This document shows, piece by piece, positions 32,178-35,653 of a stretch of 35,653 nucleotides of DNA. Origin of the DNA: an uncultured Fimbriimonadaceae bacterium. GTDB lineage: Bacteria > Armatimonadota > Fimbriimonadia > Fimbriimonadales > Fimbriimonadaceae. The DNA lies in assembly GCA_937961665.1 (NCBI GenBank), contig CALGMO010000125.1, positions 1 through 35,653 of the forward strand. Direction: 5' to 3'. Position numbers and translations under genes: made by a program. Position 1 is the first letter of the stretch. Each line of letters begins with the position of its first letter. Below the pieces are notes generated by a model. That model was given only the letters and a program-made list of their open reading frames with translations, made no database searches and was not told the DNA's origin.

Positions 32178-33568
32178 GGGCCCTTCTTGCGCCTCTTGGT
32201 CTGCGGCTGCTCGGTCGGGTCCTTCGGCTTGTGGCTGGACTTCACGATGAAGCGGATCGGCGTGCCCGGCAGCGGGAACTCGGCGCGGAGCCGGTTCTCC
32301 AGGTATCGCCGGTAGGAGAAGTGCAGGAGGTCGGGGTCGTTCACGAACAGCGCGAAGGTCGGTGGCCGGGTGGAGACCTGCGTGCAGTAGTAGATCTTCA
32401 GGGCCTTGCCCTTGGTCGTGTAGGGCCGCTCGTACACGGCGTCTTGGATCAGGCGGTTGATGCGCCCCGTGGAGATGCGGAAGCTGTAGCTCTCCAGAGC
32501 GGACAAGACCGTGTCGAGCACCGGTTCGAGGCCCGCGGACTCGATCGCGCTGGTGAAGCAGGCCTGGGCGTAGTGCAGCTCAGGAAGCTCGTTGGAGAGG
32601 ATCTTCAGAAAGTCCTTCTTCAGCGGGCTCTTGCGTCGGGGCTGGCCGTCCGGCGGCTCCTTGACGTCCCACTTGTTGATGGCGACGACCACGGCCCGGC
32701 CGGCGTCGTGCGCCATCTTGGCGATGCGCTTGTCGCCGTCGGTCAGGCCCTCCGATCCGTCGACGACCACCAGAGCGCAGTCGCAGCGCTCGATGGCGTG
32801 CGTGGCGCGGTTGGCCATGTAGTACTCCACCGAGCCCTGGATCTTGCCCTTGCGCCGCAGGCCGGCGGTGTCGATCAGGCGGAACCGCTCGCCCTTGTAT
32901 TCGAGCAGCGTGTCGATGGCGTCGCGCGTGGTGCCCGGCAGGTCCGAGACGATGGCGCGCCTCTCGCCGGTGAAGGCGTTGAGGAGCGAGGACTTGCCGA
33001 CGTTGGGCCTGCCGACGATCGCGAGGCGGATCTCCTCCTGCTGCTCGTCCGCAGGGGGCGCCTCCGGCAGAAGCGCGACGATGTCGTCGAGGAGGTCGGC
33101 CACGTTGCGGCCGTGCAACCCGGACACGGGTCGGACCTCCCGGCCGATGCCCAGCGCGTAGAACTCGCTGGCCAGCGCGTCGTGGTTGGGATGGTCGCTC
33201 TTGTTGGCCAGCAGGAGGATCGGCTTGTCCAAGCCCCTGAGACGCTCCGCCAGGTCGCGGTCGGCGGGGTTCAGGCCCGAGACGGCGTCGGTGAGGAACA
33301 GCACGAGGTCCGCCTCGGCCAGGGCGATTTCGGCCTGCACTCGGATCTGCTCGATCAGCGGGTCGTCGTCTTGGAACAGGATGCCGCCCGTGTCGACGAT
33401 GGTGAACCGCTTGCCGCGCCACTCGGCCTCGGCGTAGAGCCGGTCCCTGGTCACGCCGGGCGTGTCCTCCACCACGGCGACGCGCTTCCGAACGATGCGG
33501 TTGAAGAGCGTGCTCTTTCCGACGTTCGGGCGTCCCACGATCACGACGACCGGCAGCGACCCCTTCAT
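32174..33568 (-). CDS. der: ribosome biogenesis GTPase Der (EngA)
   Basis: A 464-aa protein with two tandem GTPase domains and a C-terminal KH-like domain. Domain 1: GRPNVGKSTL (P-loop), DTGG (G3), NKSD (G4). Domain 2: GRPNVGKSSL, DTAG, NKWD. The KH-like domain begins about residue 355 (SYSFRISTGRINRLIQDAVYERPY) and ends with a basic tail (PQTKRRKKG). Der matures the 50S subunit and is essential in most bacteria. It starts 30 bp after the amidase stop, and TACGAT at 33585-33580 could be the -10 of an internal promoter. Overlaps the glycerate kinase start by four bases. Confidence 0.97.
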   Translation of the reverse strand: MKGSLPVVVIVGRPNVGKSTLFNRIVRKRVAVVEDTPGVTRDRLYAEAEWRGKRFTIVDTGGILFQDDDPLIEQIRVQAEIALAEADLVLFLTDAVSGLNPADRDLAERLRGLDKPILLLANKSDHPNHDALASEFYALGIGREVRPVSGLHGRNVADLLDDIVALLPEAPPADEQQEEIRLAIVGRPNVGKSSLLNAFTGERRAIVSDLPGTTRDAIDTLLEYKGERFRLIDTAGLRRKGKIQGSVEYYMANRATHAIERCDCALVVVDGSEGLTDGDKRIAKMAHDAGRAVVVAINKWDVKEPPDGQPRRKSPLKKDFLKILSNELPELHYAQACFTSAIESAGLEPVLDTVLSALESYSFRISTGRINRLIQDAVYERPYTTKGKALKIYYCTQVSTRPPTFALFVNDPDLLHFSYRRYLENRLRAEFPLPGTPIRFIVKSSHKPKDPTEQPQTKRRKKGP

Positions 33569-33598
33569 GCGGCAGAGGGATCGTACCCCTTCCGGCCG

Positions 33599-35248
33599 TC
33601 AGACGAACGGGCGGAGATCCGGTCGGCGGCGATGGTGGTCGGTGGCGCGCTGGACGACGTCGGCCGCCGCGACGGCCTTGGACTCCTGATAGGGGCGTGC
33701 GAGGAACGACACGGACCGGCTCTTGCCGTCCGGGTGCGTCCCGAACGGAACGATCGCCTGCGGCAGCCCGCACAGGTTGGCCGGATAGATCGCGGATCCG
33801 CCAGCGTCGGCCAGCACGAGGCAGTCGAACGGGGCCATCGCCTCGTCCCACTGCGCGCAGAGCCTGGCCCTGGCGCGCTCGGCTTGGGCGTACTCCACCG
33901 CCGGCACGAAGCGCGCCGCGCGGAAGTAGAGCGGCCACTCGTTCTCCACGAGGTTCACGCGGCCGTTGCGGGTGATCTCGTCGAACATCGCCGCCGACTC
34001 GACTCCGATGATGTTGCCCAGGCCCGGTGGCGGTTCGGGAAGCGCGGCCTCCCGCAGCTTGGCGCCCGCCTTCTCCAGCAGGTCCAGCGCCGCGCGCTCC
34101 GGCCTGCCGACCACCCCGATGGTCCAGCCGTCGAGCGTCTCCGCCGGAGCGTAGCGGAACGGACGGGACACGGTGCCCAGGTCGCGGGGATCCGGGCCCA
34201 TCAGCGCGGCGAGCACCACCGCGGCGTCCTCGATCGTCCGGCAGATCGGCCCGATCTTGTCCATCGACCACGACAGCGTCATCGCGCCGTGCCGGCTGAC
34301 GGTTCCGAACGTGCTGCGGAGCCCGGAGACTCGGCAGCGGAGCGATGGGCTGACGATGCTCCCGCTCGTCTCGGTGCCGATCGCGAACGGCAGCAGGCCG
34401 GCGGCCACCGCGGCGGCGGACCCGGCGCTGGAGCCGCTCGAGCCCTCCTTCGGGTTCCACGGGTTCAGGGTCTCGCCGCCGAACCACTTGTTGTCCATCG
34501 CCAAGGCCCCCAGGCTGAGCTTGGCCACGATGACCGCGCCCGCCTCGTCCAGCTTCTCCACCACCGCGGCGTCGTAATCCAGCGTCTGTCCGCGGAACGC
34601 CTCGGTGCCCCACTGCGTGGGGTAGCCCTTGGTGGCGAACAGGTCCTTGACGCCGGTCGGAATGCCGTGCAGGGGTCCGCGGAGGCGGCCGGCGCGGATC
34701 TCCTCGTCCGCCCGGCGGGCCATGCGCATCGCCCGCTCCTCCATCAGGGTCACGAGGCAGCGGAGCTTCGGCCCGTAGCGGCGGAGCCGGGCGATGGCCA
34801 GCTCGGTCAGCTCGACGCTGGTGACCTGCCGGGTCCTCAGGAGGTGCGCCAGCTCGGTCAGGCTGAGGAACGCGAGGTCCTCCTCGTCGGAGGGCCGGCG
34901 CAGACGGACCGGGCGGGTGCGGACCGTGATCCGTCCGGGCTTGAGCCGCTCCGCTCCCACCGGGCGGAAGACGCTCCGCGGCACCAGATCGTAGGAGTCG
35001 GCGGCCTTGCGCAGGCCCGCGTACTCGGACACTCCCTCGGCGACTCCGGCCCGCAGGACCTCTTGGATCTCGGCGTCGCTCATCCGGAGGTCGGCGAGCT
35101 TGAGGAACGCCTTCAGGTCCTCGGGCGTGAGCTCCGGCTTGGGGGCCTCCGCCGACTGGGCCAGCCCCCGCCGCGCCAGCGCCAGAGACGCGGCCCCGGC
35201 GGCGACCGCGCGGAGGAAGTCGGAACGGGTCAGGCCCTGCTCCGCCAC
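33599..35248 (-). CDS. exported amidase-signature-family hydrolase
   Basis: A 549-aa amidase-signature enzyme. The Ser-cisSer-Lys triad is visible: Lys in PTGVKDLFATKG, cis-Ser in the EGSSGSSAGSAAAVAAG loop and nucleophile Ser in GTETSGSIV. The N-terminus TRSDFLRAVAAGAASLALARRG resembles a Tat signal (S/T-R-R-x-F-L-K) but has Ser in place of the second Arg, so Tat export is doubtful and Sec is possible. An extra domain of about 100 residues (LTPEDLKAFLKLADLRMSDAEI on) separates the signal from the catalytic core. It is GatA-like but no gatB or gatC is nearby, so it is unlikely to be the tRNA amidotransferase. GTG start with GGGAG seven bases upstream; the ccmD stop is one base away. Confidence 0.87.
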   Translation of the reverse strand: MAEQGLTRSDFLRAVAAGAASLALARRGLAQSAEAPKPELTPEDLKAFLKLADLRMSDAEIQEVLRAGVAEGVSEYAGLRKAADSYDLVPRSVFRPVGAERLKPGRITVRTRPVRLRRPSDEEDLAFLSLTELAHLLRTRQVTSVELTELAIARLRRYGPKLRCLVTLMEERAMRMARRADEEIRAGRLRGPLHGIPTGVKDLFATKGYPTQWGTEAFRGQTLDYDAAVVEKLDEAGAVIVAKLSLGALAMDNKWFGGETLNPWNPKEGSSGSSAGSAAAVAAGLLPFAIGTETSGSIVSPSLRCRVSGLRSTFGTVSRHGAMTLSWSMDKIGPICRTIEDAAVVLAALMGPDPRDLGTVSRPFRYAPAETLDGWTIGVVGRPERAALDLLEKAGAKLREAALPEPPPGLGNIIGVESAAMFDEITRNGRVNLVENEWPLYFRAARFVPAVEYAQAERARARLCAQWDEAMAPFDCLVLADAGGSAIYPANLCGLPQAIVPFGTHPDGKSRSVSFLARPYQESKAVAAADVVQRATDHHRRRPDLRPFV

Positions 35249-35249
35249 C

Positions 35250-35390
35250 TCAGGGCTCCCTGGTGGAGGACTCCAGCTCGCGGAGCCTGCGCTCGGCCTC
35301 AGCGACCCGGCGATTCGTCTGGCTCAGGTAGACGAACAGCACGCACCACACGATCAGCGGAGTGACGCTGGCGAGAATCCAGTTCTGCAT
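35250..35390 (-). CDS. ccmD: small membrane protein, probable haem exporter subunit CcmD
   Basis: A 46-aa protein. One transmembrane helix (LASVTPLIVWCVLFVYLS) is followed by a charged, Arg/Glu-rich cytoplasmic tail (RRVAEAERRLRELESS). This matches the size, topology and tail of CcmD, which helps CcmABC release haem-loaded CcmE during cytochrome c maturation. It starts inside the end of the ccmC frame, overlapping it by 92 bp, which is long for this gene pair. Its stop is one base from the amidase GTG. No strong ribosome binding site is seen. The assignment rests on size, topology and the neighbouring ccmC; sequence conservation of CcmD is always low. Confidence 0.62.
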   Translation of the reverse strand: MQNWILASVTPLIVWCVLFVYLSQTNRRVAEAERRLRELESSTREP

Positions 35391-35653
35391 CGAGTTGCTC
35401 CAGTCGCTCTTCCAGAAGAATGGCGCGGACGCGCTGCCGATAGGCCCAGATCGCCGCGACCATCAAGCAGGCGAACACCATCAGGATCGTTCGCCAGTAG
35501 ATCGGATCGAATCCGCCCTGCTTGCCGATCACCTCCGGGTGGAAGGTGCTGACCTGCGGCAGGCGGGGGAAAACGAAAATCAGGAACAGGTTGGGAAGCA
35601 GGCTGCCTGCGGAGTACGCCGCGGAGTTGCGCGCGCGGCGCTCGGGGTCTTGG
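35299..35653 (-). CDS. ccmC: haem exporter protein CcmC, C-terminal part (5' end outside window)
   Basis: The last 117 residues of a CcmC-like cytochrome c assembly protein. The fragment reads DPERRARNSAAYSAGSLLPN, then a membrane segment (LFLIFVFPRLPQ), the STFHPE stretch whose His-Pro is in the place of the second haem-ligand His of CcmC, a second segment (WRTILMVFACLMVAAIWAYRQ) and a charged tail (LLEERLEQLDAELDSRQ). CcmC loads haem onto CcmE in the periplasm. The last 30 residues overlap ccmD in another frame. The frame runs off the right edge; the gene is partial only because the window ends. Confidence 0.7.
   Translation of the reverse strand, partial: QDPERRARNSAAYSAGSLLPNLFLIFVFPRLPQVSTFHPEVIGKQGGFDPIYWRTILMVFACLMVAAIWAYRQRVRAILLEERLEQLDAELDSRQRHSADRVVRAVRLPEPDESPGR

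Noticed and set aside
28995-32315. A 1106-codon open frame on the plus strand
   Set aside because: Low-complexity, Arg/Ala/Gly-rich translation opposite aldo/keto reductase, UroD-like and glycerate kinase genes; a GC shadow.
32231-35365. A 1044-codon open frame on the plus strand opposite der and the amidase
   Set aside because: It is an antisense shadow produced by high GC at third positions; its translation has no domain, while der and the amidase on the other strand are certain.
1-35653. Phage, insertion sequence or CRISPR remains
   Set aside because: No transposase, integrase, terminal inverted repeats or regularly spaced repeats were seen on either strand.

Overview
This is a GC-rich bacterial chromosome segment with ordinary gene density. 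It holds no phage, insertion sequence or CRISPR array. The best taxonomic clue is the pair of short pseudopilins. The second starts MKRKAFTLIELLVV and continues into a stretch ending LFPVFAQAK, which is very common in Armatimonadota (Fimbriimonadia and relatives). That phylum assignment is an inference from memory. Household genes on the window are tmRNA, ftsK, der, thrC-thrB and ccmC-ccmD.

Layout, left to right. (1) 29-712: a pseudopilin. (2) 766-4429: four tandem, mutually homologous family-3 solute-binding lipoproteins in two overlapping pairs, with no permease or ATPase. A membrane PAS/HisKA sensor kinase (4545-6458) follows, with no response regulator. (3) 6486-7418: a lactate/malate dehydrogenase-fold enzyme with an unusual specificity loop. 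(4) 7426-7779 (-): tmRNA with a tag ending AYAA. (5) 9931-7840 (-): a Gfo/Idh/MocA oxidoreductase and a sugar isomerase. (6) 10017-12973 (+): thrC, thrB and an AraC-GyrI regulator, then ftsK (13058-15247).

(7) 20457-15320 (-): a polysaccharide operon, GH1 - LacI regulator - pseudopilin - small lipoprotein - GH44. Divergent from it is a GH42 beta-galactosidase (20628-22637), followed by an unrecognised secreted protein (22717-24078). (8) 25291-24143 (-): an iron-dependent alcohol dehydrogenase. (9) 28057-25409 (-): a secreted GH127 beta-L-arabinofuranosidase-like enzyme, divergent from an aldo/keto reductase (28159-29142). (10) 31049-29139 (-): a UroD-like methyltransferase-fold protein and a second aldo/keto reductase. 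(11) 35653-31089 (-): ccmC (partial) - ccmD - amidase - der - glycerate kinase, tightly packed and probably co-transcribed.

Regions 7-9 read as a plant cell-wall (xyloglucan/arabinan-type) utilisation locus: an extracellular endoglucanase and arabinofuranosidase, a LacI sensor, intracellular-type GH1 and GH42 enzymes, and downstream redox enzymes. The most unusual signals are the orphan binding-protein array with its kinase, the tmRNA tag terminus, -10-like hexamers placed so close to several ATGs that leaderless transcripts are expected, and AT-rich operator-like repeats between the divergent glycosidase genes. GC-perfect hairpins separate several convergent genes.
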